The notes beneath the pieces are model-generated. The model did not search any database. It worked only from the letters and a program-made list of their open reading frames with translations, and was not told the origin of the DNA. A DNA stretch of 64,000 nucleotides from Paraburkholderia sp. D15 (GTDB lineage Bacteria; Pseudomonadota; Gammaproteobacteria; Burkholderiales; Burkholderiaceae), in the NCBI RefSeq assembly GCF_029910215.1, contig NZ_CP110395.1:3844001-3908000 (forward strand). The letters run 5' to 3'. Shown here piece after piece: positions 1-10,419 of this stretch; position 1 is the stretch's first letter; each line of letters begins with the position of its first letter. A program made the position numbers and the translations under genes.

Positions 1-1249
<1,249 letters not shown>

Positions 1250-1795
1250 CTATGGCGCGGGGCGCTGCGGCATTCCGTCCCGCGGCGGCGGCGGATCCGT
1301 CACGAAACCGATGCGTTCAAGGCCGGCCTGCTGCGCTGCGCCCATGACCTGCGCGATCACCTCGTAACGGGTACCGCGCTCGGCACGTAGCTGGATTTCG
1401 GGTTGATCCGAGGCGTCCGGCGAGCTGGACTGGGCGGTTGCGCCGGGTTGCTGTCCGCCCTGTGTATTTGTTTGGGTTTGAGTCTGCGTTGCCGCCTGCG
1501 TTGCCGCCCGTTTCGCGGCTTGCGCGAAGCGGGTGCGCATCTGTTCCAGCGTGATCGGCTCACCGTTCCAATAGAGCTTGCCGGCGGCGTCGATGGACAG
1601 CGAAATGGTCTGCGGCGTCTGGCGCGCGGGCGCGGCCGCGACTTTCGGCAGATCGAGCCGGATCGCGTGCGTGAACAGCGGCGCCGTGATGATGAAGATC
1701 ACCAGCAGCACCAGCATCACGTCGATCAACGGCGTCATGTTGATGTCGGCCATCGGCGCGGCCGCCTGCTTTTTCTCGAGTCCGCCGAATGCCAT
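1250..1795 (-). CDS. exbD: ExbD/TolR-family biopolymer transport protein
   Basis: Inner-membrane partner of ExbB that couples the proton gradient to a TonB- or TolA-type periplasmic protein. The 181-residue protein has the family core at residues 15-45 (MADINMTPLIDVMLVLL), with the membrane-buried Asp expected of the proton channel, followed by a periplasmic domain. A Gln/Thr/Ser-rich stretch at about 98-131 interrupts the periplasmic domain and looks like an unstructured insertion. It starts with ATG. It follows exbB on the same strand after a 239-base gap that is GC-rich and low in complexity. ExbD and TolR cannot be separated by sequence alone here; no tonB or tolA is visible nearby. Confidence 0.88.
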   Translation of the reverse strand: MAFGGLEKKQAAAPMADINMTPLIDVMLVLLVIFIITAPLFTHAIRLDLPKVAAAPARQTPQTISLSIDAAGKLYWNGEPITLEQMRTRFAQAAKRAATQAATQTQTQTNTQGGQQPGATAQSSSPDASDQPEIQLRAERGTRYEVIAQVMGAAQQAGLERIGFVTDPPPPRDGMPQRPAP

Positions 1796-2034
1796 GTCGC
1801 CTCCGTTTGCTTGCGGTGCTTGCCGTGCTTGCGTTTGCCTGCGTTTGCTTTCGCGTTCGTGCGCCTGCTTCGCAGTTGTTGAGGTTGGGCAGCGCTCGCG
1901 CTTGTTTCTGCCTGCATGCGCTGGTTCGGCTGGCGCCTGATGGGCCCGTCAGCATCTATCCACGCTCGATCGCGCTTGCTCGCGGCGGTGCCGCCCGCGC
2001 TCGCCGGTCAGCCGTGTCGCTGCGCGAAACGGCG

Positions 2035-2745
2035 TCAGTGAGTCGAAGCCTGCTGAGACCGCGCCGGCGTCTCGCGCGGCTCGGCCGGCGCGCACACATA
2101 AGCGTGCAGATCGTGCGCGAAGCCGTCGAGTTCCTCGGACAACTGCCGTCCGATGCGTCCCAGCACGTTGTACGCGAGCACCGCCGGAATCGCGACGACG
2201 AGACCGAACGCGGTCATGATGAGCGCCTCGCCGACCGGACCGGCCACGTTCTCGATCTGCGCCTGGCCGCTCGCCGCAATACTGCCGAGCGCGTGATAGA
2301 TACCCCACACGGTGCCGAGCAGTCCGACGAACGGCGCGGTGCTACCGACCGACGCCAGCAACACCTGGCCGAATTCGAGCCGCCGCTGCGACGCGTTGAG
2401 CGCCTGGCGCAGCGCCCGCAACACGCGTTCGCCGCGTTCGACGCGCGCGAGCAACGCGCCCGGAATGTCGACCTCCGCGGCATGCAGCGCGGCTTCGGCG
2501 AGTGGCGCGAACACGCGCTCGCGATCCGCGCGCTTTAGCGCCGCGACGCCTTCGGACAGCGTGGGCGCCTGCCAGAACCGCGCGATGGCCGGCCCCGCCT
2601 GACGCCTCGCGCGCGTAAGCATCCAGCTTTTGACGATCAGAAAGCACCAGCTCGCAATCGACATGGCCAGCAGCACGTAAGCGACGCCATGTGTGATCGC
2701 GTCGCTGGTTTGCAGGTAATGGATGATGCCGCTGCTGCCCGCCAT
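2035..2745 (-). CDS. exbB: ExbB/TolQ/MotA-family proton channel protein
   Basis: Polytopic inner-membrane protein forming the proton channel with ExbD. In 236 residues there is an N-terminal membrane segment (about 18-40), a cytoplasmic loop, and the paired C-terminal helices typical of MotA/TolQ/ExbB (FGQVLLASVGSTAPFVGLLGTVWGI and the following EALIMTAFGLVVAIPAVLAYN). It starts with ATG. It lies between dapB and exbD on the same strand, so the three may be cotranscribed. The family call is secure. ExbB is preferred to TolQ because no tolR/tolA/tolB/pal genes follow. Confidence 0.88.
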   Translation of the reverse strand: MAGSSGIIHYLQTSDAITHGVAYVLLAMSIASWCFLIVKSWMLTRARRQAGPAIARFWQAPTLSEGVAALKRADRERVFAPLAEAALHAAEVDIPGALLARVERGERVLRALRQALNASQRRLEFGQVLLASVGSTAPFVGLLGTVWGIYHALGSIAASGQAQIENVAGPVGEALIMTAFGLVVAIPAVLAYNVLGRIGRQLSEELDGFAHDLHAYVCAPAEPRETPARSQQASTH

Positions 2746-2838
2746 CTGACCTCGCCGTGGAAAAGTGCCTCATTGCGCGCGCCGCAGCGCCGCAGCGTCC
2801 GCAACTCGCGCCCGGCGCATTCGCTGCGCCGGCTTCGT

Positions 2839-3645
2839 TCAGCCCGCGTCGCGCAGACCGAGCACGTCCTGCATGTCGAAGAAACCGTTTGCGTGGCCTT
2901 CGAGGAAACGCACCGCGCGCAGCGCACCTTGTGCATACGACAACCGGCTCGCCGATTTGTGCGTGATCTCGATCCGCTCGCCGATACCCGCGAACAGCAC
3001 CGTGTGATCGCCGACGATGTCGCCGCCGCGAATCGCCGAAAAACCGATGGTGGACGGATCGCGCTCGCCCGTCACGCCTTCGCGGCTATAGACCGCGCAT
3101 TCATCGAGATTGCGGCCGAGCGCGCTGGCGATCGTCTCGCCCATGGTCAACGCGGTGCCGGAGGGCGCATCGACCTTGTGACGGTGATGCGCCTCGATGA
3201 TCTCGATATCGTAGCCGGTCGCGAAATGCTTCGCCGCGAACTCCAGCAGTTTCAACGTGACGTTCACGCCGACGCTCATGTTCGACGCGAACATGATGGC
3301 GACCTTCTCCGACGCCGCCCGCAATTGCGCCTTCTGCGCATTGTCGAAACCCGTCGTGCCGATCACCATTTTCACGTTGTGGCGCTGCGCCGCTTCCAGA
3401 TGCGTCAACGTGCCCTCGGGGCGCGTGAAGTCGATCAGATAATCGGACTCGGCGAACACGCGCTCGATGTCGTCGGTCAGCAGCACGCCCGTCTGTTTGC
3501 CGAGAAACGCGCCGGCGTCCTGGCCGAGTTGCGGTGCGCCTACGCGGTCGAGCGCGCCGGACAGCGTCGCGTCGGGATCGTTGAGAACGGTTTCGATGAG
3601 CATGCGGCCCATACGGCCCGATGCGCCTGCGATGGCAATTTTCAT
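2839..3645 (-). CDS. dapB: 4-hydroxy-tetrahydrodipicolinate reductase
   Basis: Reduces the DapA product to tetrahydrodipicolinate in the diaminopimelate/lysine pathway, which supplies peptidoglycan. The 268 residues from the ATG at 3645 begin [15 protein letters not shown], the nucleotide-binding loop. The catalytic motif [15 protein letters not shown] places the catalytic His and Lys at about 153 and 157. In-frame codons upstream would add residues unlike the family, so the MKIAI start is chosen. A minus-strand terminator lies between this gene and bamE, so dapB probably has its own promoter in the 129-base gap, just upstream of its start. Downstream are exbB, exbD and leuS. Confidence 0.97.
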   Translation of the reverse strand: MKIAIAGASGRMGRMLIETVLNDPDATLSGALDRVGAPQLGQDAGAFLGKQTGVLLTDDIERVFAESDYLIDFTRPEGTLTHLEAAQRHNVKMVIGTTGFDNAQKAQLRAASEKVAIMFASNMSVGVNVTLKLLEFAAKHFATGYDIEIIEAHHRHKVDAPSGTALTMGETIASALGRNLDECAVYSREGVTGERDPSTIGFSAIRGGDIVGDHTVLFAGIGERIEITHKSASRLSYAQGALRAVRFLEGHANGFFDMQDVLGLRDAG

Positions 3646-3662
3646 GGCTTCGAGGGTTCGAT

Positions 3663-3690
3663 AAAAACAAAAACCCCGCCAGATGCGGGG
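3663..3690 (-). terminator. Intrinsic terminator after bamE
   Basis: Read on the minus strand, CCCCGC, ATCTG, GCGGGG is followed by TTTTTGTTTTT. It lies after the bamE stop and before the dapB start, so it ends the bamE transcript. Confidence 0.8.
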
Positions 3691-3774
3691 AACAGCGGCG
3701 CCGGACAAACCGTCCGGACGCCGCGGGTCACGTCCAATCCGTCTTGATGCCTGATCAAGACAGGGACAGCGCGA

Positions 3775-4602
3775 TCAGCCGCCCGTTCCCGACGCCGGTG
3801 CGGGCGGTGCGGTCAAGGGCGCGTTATACGTCGGGCCGCCATTGGTGGTGCCTTGCGCGCCCGTCGTCGGGCCGACCGGATTGCTGTTGTCCGTATTCCC
3901 ATTCTGCGGTGGCGGCGGACGATGGAACTGGAATTGCGGCTGACCCGAGGCCGTGGGGCCCGTAGACGGGATGCCGCCACCGCTCGCGGTCGGCGCGCTC
4001 GGCACGCTGGGACGCGCGGAGCTGACCGACGGCACCGCGCCGGTCGCACGATTGGCGGCCTGCGCCGCTTCCGCGTTGGCGTCGGTGGACGGCACCGAGG
4101 CGGCGTCCGTAGCCGGCGCGGCAGCCGCGGCCGGCGTAGCCGGCGCACTAGCCGCAACCGGCGCGCTCGCGCTGCTTGCCGAGACGGCCGCCGCGGCCTT
4201 CTTCTTGCCGAGCTTGTCGCCGTCGATTTCCGCCAGCAACTCGAGGTTGGACGGCAGATCTTCGCCGCCCGTCCAGCTCGATACGCGGTCACCCGCGAAC
4301 ATCACGACGAAATCGCGCTGCTGCACGACATTGGTCGAGCCGCGCTTGAAATAGAACACGTAGTCCCAACGGTCCGCGTGGAACATGTCGGTCAGCAACG
4401 GCGTGCCGAGCAACTGCTTCACCTGGGCGCGGGACATGCCGACCTGCATCTGCGCTGCTGCTTCCTTCGAAACGAAGTTGCCTTGCACCACCGTGATACG
4501 GTACGGCGTAATGCTTTGGGCGACACGCTGTGTCAGGCTGTCGTAAGTGGAACATCCGGCAAGAACCGCGACAGTCGCAACAGCGATCAAGGTACCCCGC
4601 AT
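3775..4602 (-). CDS. bamE: BamE/OmlA outer-membrane lipoprotein with long Ala/Pro/Thr-rich tail
   Basis: Small lipoprotein of the BAM complex that inserts beta-barrel proteins into the outer membrane. The chosen ATG at 4602 has GGGGGAG just upstream. It gives a signal peptide with the lipobox LAGC (Cys at 17), then the SmpA/OmlA fold (QVGMSRAQVKQLLGTPLL and HADRWDYVFYFKRG). The fold ends near residue 130. About 140 further residues are rich in Ala, Pro, Ser, Thr, Gln and Gly, unlike the roughly 110-residue enterobacterial protein. Divergent from fur, an arrangement known for omlA-fur in pseudomonads and relatives. Fold call secure; role of the tail unknown. Confidence 0.92.
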   Translation of the reverse strand: MRGTLIAVATVAVLAGCSTYDSLTQRVAQSITPYRITVVQGNFVSKEAAAQMQVGMSRAQVKQLLGTPLLTDMFHADRWDYVFYFKRGSTNVVQQRDFVVMFAGDRVSSWTGGEDLPSNLELLAEIDGDKLGKKKAAAAVSASSASAPVAASAPATPAAAAAPATDAASVPSTDANAEAAQAANRATGAVPSVSSARPSVPSAPTASGGGIPSTGPTASGQPQFQFHRPPPPQNGNTDNSNPVGPTTGAQGTTNGGPTYNAPLTAPPAPASGTGG

Positions 4603-4760
4603 GCGGCTCCCCCGGTAGATCAATTGAGATTTTGAAATCATTTCACTCACCGTGCGGGCCCACTGACGAGCCGCGCGAGTTTCATTCCATCGAAGATGAC
4701 CAGAACGGCAAAAACACATTACTATGAGAGCCCAGCATTGTACTCTAGGGATCCCTTGTC

Positions 4761-5189
4761 ATGACCAATCCAACCGATCTCAAGAATATCGGGCTCAAGG
4801 CGACCCTTCCGCGCCTCAAAATCCTTGAGATTTTTCAGCACAGCCCGGTGCGTCACCTGACCGCCGAAGATGTGTACCGCAACCTGTTGCACGAAGAACT
4901 CGATATCGGCCTGGCAACCGTGTATCGCGTGCTGACGCAGTTCGAGCAGGCTGGCCTGCTGTCGCGCAGCAACTTCGAATCGGGTAAGGCGGTGTTCGAA
5001 TTGAACGAAGGGTCGCACCACGACCACCTCGTCTGCCTCGATTGCGGGCTCGTCGAAGAATTCTTCGACTCCGAGATCGAGAGCCGTCAGCAGTCCATCG
5101 CGAAAGAGCGCGGCTTCAAGCTGCAGGAACACGCGCTGGCGCTCTACGGCGCATGCATCAAGGAGAACTGCCCGCATCGCAAGCATTGA
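4761..5189 (+). CDS. fur: Ferric uptake regulator Fur
   Basis: Iron-sensing transcription repressor acting in the cytosol. The 142 residues show the winged-helix DNA-binding half ([15 protein letters not shown], then [21 protein letters not shown]). The metal-binding dimer half has [11 protein letters not shown], and a second potential Cys site lies near the C terminus ([12 protein letters not shown]). Normal length. It is divergent from bamE across a 158-base gap in which I could not identify a convincing Fur box. A strong terminator follows at 5262-5300. Confidence 0.98.
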   Translation: MTNPTDLKNIGLKATLPRLKILEIFQHSPVRHLTAEDVYRNLLHEELDIGLATVYRVLTQFEQAGLLSRSNFESGKAVFELNEGSHHDHLVCLDCGLVEEFFDSEIESRQQSIAKERGFKLQEHALALYGACIKENCPHRKH

Positions 5190-5261
5190 TGCGCGTTGAT
5201 ACGCATTAGCGCTTGATGAGCGCAAGCCGGCCGCGTCGGGGTGCGCGGACTGGCGGGCAAG

Positions 5262-5300
5262 AAAAGACCCGGCCGAGTTGAATCGGCCGGGTCTTTTTTT
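5262..5300 (+). terminator. Intrinsic terminator after fur
   Basis: GACCCGGCCGA, GTTGAA, TCGGCCGGGTC, then TTTTTTT. The A run on the left side makes it potentially bidirectional, serving both fur and the converging allA transcript. Confidence 0.92.
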
Positions 5301-5334
5301 CGCATGCGATGCAAAGGCGCGCAGGCCGCAGCGG

Positions 5335-5856
5335 CTACTCCACCAACGCCGCCACCTCCGCGCTCGCTTCGAACACGAGCCGCCAGGGCTCGGTCAACGC
5401 GAGTTCGTCGCAGTTCGGCTGCGCGCCGCCGCGATCGACCACCACGAAATCGCTGACGCGATCGAGCGCCAGCAGCGGGTGGTGCCAGACGCCCTTCGCG
5501 TAATTCACACCTTGCCATGCGTCGGTCCAGAAGGCGCGCAGCTGCGCCGGATCGAACTCACCGGCCGGCGCGACCACGACGAGATAGCGTCCCGGCGTCA
5601 ACGGAATGAAAGCCTGACTGCCCAGCGGATGCCGCTCCATCATCGCGATCTCGACCGGCCACGCTCGCGGTTGCGCGCGAAAAAGATTGATCAGCGGACG
5701 GCCGCCCTGCTCCGTCACGTCGACGCACGCAAGATCGTGAAAGCGCTCGGTCGTGCCGCCATTGATCGCGAAATGGCGCGCGCCTTCCAGTTCGATCACG
5801 TCGCCGAACGGCGCGAAGGCCGCGCGCGTCAGGCGTTCCATCTGCAAGGTTTTCAT
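5335..5856 (-). CDS. allA: Ureidoglycolate lyase
   Basis: Splits ureidoglycolate to glyoxylate and urea, the last step of allantoin breakdown by the allantoicase route. The 173 residues match the AllA family throughout: start [14 protein letters not shown], centre [13 protein letters not shown] and GRYLVVVAP, end [11 protein letters not shown]. Normal length, ATG start. It lies 12 bases after the allantoicase stop and is surely translated from the same message (dctA-like, alc, allA). The expected regulator is the divergent GntR-family gene at 8492. Very confident. Confidence 0.95.
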   Translation of the reverse strand: MKTLQMERLTRAAFAPFGDVIELEGARHFAINGGTTERFHDLACVDVTEQGGRPLINLFRAQPRAWPVEIAMMERHPLGSQAFIPLTPGRYLVVVAPAGEFDPAQLRAFWTDAWQGVNYAKGVWHHPLLALDRVSDFVVVDRGGAQPNCDELALTEPWRLVFEASAEVAALVE

Positions 5857-5868
5857 CGGGCGCCTCCG

Positions 5869-6879
5869 TTATGCGAGGTCGCCCCACAGACGCAGGCGCG
5901 ACACGCCGCCGTCCGGAAAGATATTGAAACGCACATGGGTGACCGGCCCCAGCGACGCGATGCCGTCGTCGAACGTGTGCACGTGGTCCATTTGCAGCTT
6001 GCGTTCGCCGAGCAGTTCCGGCCAGAACATCGCCTGAGTGATCAACGAATCGTCGGTGCCGCCCGTTACCGAGGCCGCTTGCAGCGAACAGCGATCCGGA
6101 TAGTTGCCCTTGAAGTGCGCGGTGTCGACTTCGATCTTGCGGATCACGCCCGGCCGCGCCAGCGCGACGATCGCCCAGTCGTTGCCCGGTTCGCGACGGC
6201 GCCGCGTTTCCCAGCCGTCGCCCATGTTCACGCCACGGCCCGGCATCAACATCTGCGACGCGGGTCCGAAGTGCTGGTTGTTGGCCGCGACCAGATACGC
6301 GCCGTTCTCGACGGCGGCCAGATCCAGCAGCGTGCCGCGCTCGACGCGCTCCCAGTCGCGCTTCGGCTGACCATATACGCGCAGACGCGCGAGACCACCG
6401 TCCGGATACAGATTCACCCGCAGATGCGTGAACGCGCGCGTGTCCTGCACTTCGACGTAGTGGTGCTGGTTGCCTTGCAGCGTGGTGGCCGGCACGAGGG
6501 TTTGCCAGTCGGCGTTATCGGGCGGCACGTCGCCGTCGGCATGACACGCGTCGATCGAAGCGGCCGGCGGAAAGTTGCCGGTGAAGTGACTCGTGTCGAG
6601 ATCGACGCCGTGCACCACGCCCGGCCGCGCGAGCCGGATCACGCAGTAATCGTGGCCGGTGGTGCGCTTGCGACGGGTTTCCCAGCCGTCCATCCATTTG
6701 CCGTGATCGTCGTATTTGCCGGGGATGAACACGGCCGGCTGCGGCTCCAGCATGCGTTCCTTCGGCGCGAAGAATTCGTCGCTCGCGTGCAGTGCCTTCG
6801 CGCCCAGACGCGGATCGGCGAGGTTCATGTAGCGGCGCGTGAAAGCGGGCGCGTTGGGATCGAGAATCGGATTGGCCAT
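5869..6879 (-). CDS. alc: Allantoicase
   Basis: Hydrolyses allantoate to ureidoglycolate and urea. The 336 residues contain the two repeated beta-sandwich halves of the family, each with a WETRRKR/WETRRRR motif ([21 protein letters not shown] and [22 protein letters not shown]) and an HFTGN/HFKGN motif. Normal length, ATG start, only 23 bases after the dctA-like gene. With allA it makes a two-step pathway from allantoate to glyoxylate and two urea. No allantoinase or urease is in the window, so these steps must be encoded elsewhere. Confidence 0.96.
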   Translation of the reverse strand: MANPILDPNAPAFTRRYMNLADPRLGAKALHASDEFFAPKERMLEPQPAVFIPGKYDDHGKWMDGWETRRKRTTGHDYCVIRLARPGVVHGVDLDTSHFTGNFPPAASIDACHADGDVPPDNADWQTLVPATTLQGNQHHYVEVQDTRAFTHLRVNLYPDGGLARLRVYGQPKRDWERVERGTLLDLAAVENGAYLVAANNQHFGPASQMLMPGRGVNMGDGWETRRRREPGNDWAIVALARPGVIRKIEVDTAHFKGNYPDRCSLQAASVTGGTDDSLITQAMFWPELLGERKLQMDHVHTFDDGIASLGPVTHVRFNIFPDGGVSRLRLWGDLA

Positions 6880-6902
6880 GATGTCGCTCAGGTTGCCTCA
6901 GG

Positions 6903-8243
6903 TTACGAAAGAGATTGGAATGCCGGCGCGTGGTCGCCCGCGGCCGGTTCGAGATCCGCGCTGTCGCCGGCCGGCACGTATTGCAGCGCCGCGTCGCGAT
7001 TCAGCACGCGATGCGCGCGTACCCGGTCGATGTCGTTTTCCCAGACGGCGACCACCACCGTGGCGACGCAATTGCCGATCAGGTTGGTCAGCGCGCGGGC
7101 GATGCCGACGAACCAGTCGACCGGCAGGATCAGCACGAGGCCGAGCACGGGAATCGCCGGAATCGCGGAAAGCGTCGCGGCGAGAATGACGATCGCCGAG
7201 CCGGGAATGCCGTGCGCGCCCTTCGACGTCACCAGCGACACCAGCACCACGACGATCAGGTCATGCAGGGAGAGCGGCGTGTTGGTGGCCTGCGCGATGA
7301 AGATCACCGCAAGCGTCAGATAGATCGAGAAGCCGTCGAGATTGAACGAATAGCCGGTCGGAATCACGAGGCCGACAGTCGAATCCTTCACGCCCATCCA
7401 TTCGAGTTTGCGCATGATCTGCGGCAGCACGGCATCCGACGACGCGGTGCCGAGCACGATCGACAGTTCTTCGCGCAGATAGCGGATCAGTTTGAAGAGG
7501 CTGAAGCCGGCGAGGCGCATCACGATGCCCAGCACGACCACCACGAACACGACGCAGCTCGCGTAGAACACCAGCACCAGCATGCCGAGCTGCTTGAGCG
7601 ATTCGACGCCGTAGGTGCCGGTGGTGAACGCGATCGCGCCGAGCACGCCGAGCGGCGCGAGCTTGATGATGAAACCCATCACGCGGAAAAACACCTGCGA
7701 CAGTTCGTCGATCAAACTGCTGACGCGCTGCGCCTTATTGCCGAGCAGCGACAGCGCCGAACCGAACAGCACCGAGAACACCAGTATCTGCAGGATGTCG
7801 CCGGTTGCGAACGCGTTGATCGCGGTATCGGGGATGATCTTCAGCAGAAAGCCCGCAGTGTCCTTCAGGCTCTTCGCGTTTTCGGTGTAGGTGGACAGCG
7901 AAGCCGGATCGAGCGAATGCAGATCGATGTTCATGCCGACGCCAGGGCGCGTCACATAGGCGAGCACCGCGCCGATCACCAGCGCGATGGTGGTCATTGC
8001 CTCGAAATAAACCACCGCCTTCAAACCGACGCGGCCGACCTTGCGCAGATCGCCCGCATGCGCCATCCCGCTCACCACGACGCAGAACACGATCGGGCCG
8101 ATCACCATCTTGATCAGCTTGAGAAAGCCGTCGCCGAGCGGACGCAGCGACTGCGCGAAATGCGGATACACAGCGCCGATCACGATGCCCGCCACCAGCG
8201 CTATGACGACCCGGCCAAACAGCGAATTGAAAAACTTCAACAC
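6903..8243 (-). CDS. dctA: DctA-type dicarboxylate/proton or sodium symporter
   Basis: Polytopic inner-membrane carrier of the dicarboxylate/amino acid:cation symporter family. The 446 residues show KMVIGPIVFCVVVSGMAHAG, a Ser-rich hairpin (SSDAVLPQIMRKLE), the re-entrant VIPTGYSFNLDGFSIYLTL and the Asn/Asp-rich PVDWFVGIARALTNLIGN. It starts with GTG at 8243, preceded by AGGAG at good spacing. As first gene of an operon with allantoicase and ureidoglycolate lyase, under a GntR operator, it may import a purine-derived acid rather than plain succinate; this substrate is inference from context. Family call is firm. Confidence 0.85.
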   Translation of the reverse strand: MLKFFNSLFGRVVIALVAGIVIGAVYPHFAQSLRPLGDGFLKLIKMVIGPIVFCVVVSGMAHAGDLRKVGRVGLKAVVYFEAMTTIALVIGAVLAYVTRPGVGMNIDLHSLDPASLSTYTENAKSLKDTAGFLLKIIPDTAINAFATGDILQILVFSVLFGSALSLLGNKAQRVSSLIDELSQVFFRVMGFIIKLAPLGVLGAIAFTTGTYGVESLKQLGMLVLVFYASCVVFVVVVLGIVMRLAGFSLFKLIRYLREELSIVLGTASSDAVLPQIMRKLEWMGVKDSTVGLVIPTGYSFNLDGFSIYLTLAVIFIAQATNTPLSLHDLIVVVLVSLVTSKGAHGIPGSAIVILAATLSAIPAIPVLGLVLILPVDWFVGIARALTNLIGNCVATVVVAVWENDIDRVRAHRVLNRDAALQYVPAGDSADLEPAAGDHAPAFQSLS

Positions 8244-8277
8244 GGCTTTCTCCTGGTTGTGATGCTGATCTGTTCAG

Positions 8278-8292
8278 ACTGGTCCGACCAGT
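8278..8292. promoter_or_regulatory. Predicted FadR/GntR-type operator upstream of dctA
   Basis: ACTGGTCCGACCAGT is a perfect palindrome of the TGGTnnnACCA form bound by FadR-subfamily GntR regulators. It lies 35 bases upstream of the dctA-like start, so bound repressor should block the dctA-alc-allA operon. Confidence 0.75.
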
Positions 8293-8462
8293 ACTGTTAT
8301 GGCAGATAGTAGGAAGCCGATATACTGGCGTCAAGTTTTCAGAGAACAGTGTTTACCCGTTGTTTTTGAGGCCGTTTCCGGAACGTTTATCGCCGGATCA
8401 CAGCGGTGTCGCGGGTTTCGGAAGATCGTCGGCGCGAGCGTTTGGCTCGCGTAATACAATGC

Positions 8463-8472
8463 TGGTCAGACC
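8463..8472. promoter_or_regulatory. Second, weaker operator copy before the GntR gene
   Basis: TGGTCAGACC shares the GGTCnGACC core of the stronger site at 8278 and lies 20 bases before the regulator start. It fits autorepression. One outer base is lost, so it is probably weaker. Confidence 0.5.
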
Positions 8473-8491
8473 GCGCATCCAGTGAGCCGCC

Positions 8492-9178
8492 ATGAAGAAC
8501 GTCCCCCATACCGTCACCGACGCCGCCATCGCGACCATCCGCGAACGGATCGAAGCGGGCGTCTATCCGGTGGGCAGTTTGCTTCCGGCACAGCGTCAGT
8601 TGTCCGAGGAGCTGGCGATCAGCCGCGCGTCGTTGCGCGAAGCGCTCTCCACGCTCGAAGCGCTCGGCCTGCTGGTGATCCGGCCCGGCAAAGGCGTCTA
8701 CGTGGAAAGCGCACAAGCCACGGCCGCGCAATCGTGGCGTTTCGCCGAGCAATCGTCGCTGCCGGACACGTATCAGATGCGCTATGCGCTGGAAGGCTTC
8801 GTCGCGCGGATGGCGGCGCTAGCCGTCAGCGACGCCGATCTCGCCTGGTTCGAGGACAACATTGCGGCCATGCAGACGGCGCTCGCCTGCGACGAGCTCG
8901 ACGAAGCCGCACGCCTCGACTACGACTTTCACATGCGCGTGGTGAATATCGCCGGCAACGCGGCGATCGAATCGATTCTGAGCAGTAGCGCGGAGATCAT
9001 GAAGGAAAGCCAGCGGATGCCGTTCTACCGGCGCGAACTGGTGCTGTCCACGTACACCGAACATCGCGCGATTCTGGATGCGTTGAAGACGCGCGATTCC
9101 GCGGCGGCGGGTAAGGCGATCGAGACGCATATCGCGAACGCGGCGCAGCGCGCGGGGGTATATTTCCCGACGCCTTAA
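8492..9178 (+). CDS. FadR-subfamily GntR transcriptional regulator
   Basis: DNA-binding regulator, 228 residues. The N-terminal winged helix-turn-helix spans about 10-78 (GSLLPAQRQLSEELAISRASLREAL). The C-terminal FCD ligand domain has the metal/ligand-type residues DYDFHMRV and EHRAIL, with a late His in ETHI. ATG start. It is divergent from the dctA-alc-allA operon, and the two palindromes between them match its family's consensus, so it very likely controls that operon and itself. The effector is probably an allantoin-pathway intermediate such as allantoate or glyoxylate; that is inference. Confidence 0.9.
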   Translation: MKNVPHTVTDAAIATIRERIEAGVYPVGSLLPAQRQLSEELAISRASLREALSTLEALGLLVIRPGKGVYVESAQATAAQSWRFAEQSSLPDTYQMRYALEGFVARMAALAVSDADLAWFEDNIAAMQTALACDELDEAARLDYDFHMRVVNIAGNAAIESILSSSAEIMKESQRMPFYRRELVLSTYTEHRAILDALKTRDSAAAGKAIETHIANAAQRAGVYFPTP

Positions 9179-9226
9179 GTCGTCGACGCGCAGCAGTGGC
9201 CGCTCGATCGCACGGACTGTAGACGC

Positions 9227-9255
9227 AAAAAAGCCGCTCCAGGGAGCGGCTTTTT
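9227..9255. terminator. Bidirectional terminator between GntR gene and gap
   Basis: AAAAAAGCCGCTCC, AGG, GAGCGGCTTTTT. T runs follow the stem on both strands, fitting the convergent GntR gene and gap. Confidence 0.92.
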
Positions 9256-9318
9256 CTTTGCCTTGTCCGCCGCCGCAGGCTTTCACCTGCAACACGGACA
9301 AACCATCATGCAGCCGAT

Positions 9319-10329
9319 TTACTTGGCATTCGCCAGCGCCACAGCCGTGTCCAGCATGCGGTTCGAGAAGCCCCACTCGTTGTCGTACCAGCTCGACACC
9401 TTCACCAGACGGCCCGACACCTTGGTCAGCGTGGAGTCGAACGTCGACGAAGCCGGGTTGTGGTTGAAGTCGATCGACACCAGCGGCGCCGTGTTGTAGC
9501 CGAGGATGCCCTTGAGCGAGCCTTCCGAGGCTTCCTTCATGATCGCGTTGACTTCCTCGACCGTCGTGTCGCGCTCGGCGATGAACGACAGGTCGACGAT
9601 CGACACGTTGATCGTCGGGACGCGAATCGCGTAGCCGTCCAGCTTGCCGTTCAGTTCCGGCATCACCAGGCCGACCGCCGACGCAGCGCCGGTCTTGGCC
9701 GGGATCTGGCTGTGTGTGGCCGAACGCGCGCGGCGCAGGTCTTCGTGATAAACGTCCGTCAACACCTGGTCGTTCGTGTACGCATGGATCGTGGTCATCA
9801 GACCGTTCACCAGACCGATCTTGTCGTTCAGCGGCTTGACGAGCGGTGCCAGGCAGTTGGTCGTGCACGATGCGTTCGAGATCACCGTGTCCGATGCCTT
9901 CAGCACATGGTGGTTCACGCCGTAGACGATGGTCGCGTCGACGTCTTTGCCGCCCGGCGCCGAGATGATCACCTTCTTCGCGCCGCCCTTGATGTGCGCG
10001 CTCGCCTTTTCCTTGGTCGTGAAAAAGCCCGTGCATTCCAGCACGATGTCGACGTTCAACTCGCCCCACGGCAGTTCGGCCGGATTGCGGTTAGCCAGCA
10101 CGCGGATCCGGTCGCCGTTGACGACCAGGTAGTCGCCGTCCACCGACACTTCACCCGGGAACTTGCCGTGCGCGGTGTCGTATTGCGTCAGGTGAGCATT
10201 GGTCTTGGCATCGCCGAGATCGTTGATGGCGACGATTTCGATATCGTGCTTCTTGCCGTTTTCGTAGAAGGCGCGCAGCGTGTTGCGGCCGATCCGGCCG
10301 TAGCCGTTGATTGCGACGCGAATCGTCAT
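9319..10329 (-). CDS. gap: Glyceraldehyde-3-phosphate dehydrogenase, type I
   Basis: Oxidises glyceraldehyde 3-phosphate with NAD and phosphate in glycolysis, reversibly for gluconeogenesis. The 336 residues show NGYGRIGRN at the NAD site, the catalytic Cys155 in SNASCTTNC and the C-terminal [12 protein letters not shown]. Asp at 37 (NDLGD) points to NAD preference. ATG start. It follows tkt on the same strand after 90 bases that hold a perfect 11-bp stem-loop, so the two are probably one operon, ended by the terminator at 9227-9255. Confidence 0.98.
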   Translation of the reverse strand: MTIRVAINGYGRIGRNTLRAFYENGKKHDIEIVAINDLGDAKTNAHLTQYDTAHGKFPGEVSVDGDYLVVNGDRIRVLANRNPAELPWGELNVDIVLECTGFFTTKEKASAHIKGGAKKVIISAPGGKDVDATIVYGVNHHVLKASDTVISNASCTTNCLAPLVKPLNDKIGLVNGLMTTIHAYTNDQVLTDVYHEDLRRARSATHSQIPAKTGAASAVGLVMPELNGKLDGYAIRVPTINVSIVDLSFIAERDTTVEEVNAIMKEASEGSLKGILGYNTAPLVSIDFNHNPASSTFDSTLTKVSGRLVKVSSWYDNEWGFSNRMLDTAVALANAK

Positions 10330-10381
10330 GGTCTATCTCCTGATGGCTGAAAAAAATACGTCTCTACCCTGCTGCATTCGC

Positions 10382-10410
10382 AGTCTGGCCGCAACCGCCG
10401 CGGCCAGACT
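10382..10410 (-). other. Perfect 11-bp intercistronic hairpin between tkt and gap
   Basis: AGTCTGGCCGC, AACCGCC, GCGGCCAGACT. The stem lies 9 bases after the tkt stop and has no T run on either strand, so it looks like an RNA stability or processing element, not a terminator. Confidence 0.6.
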
Positions 10411-10419
10411 TGCCGAAGA

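Noticed and set aside
4603..4760. Fur box in the bamE-fur gap
   Set aside because: No stretch close to GATAATGATAATCATTATC was found.
5278..7323. 681-codon open frame on plus
   Set aside because: Antisense to allA, alc and the end of dctA; no domain.
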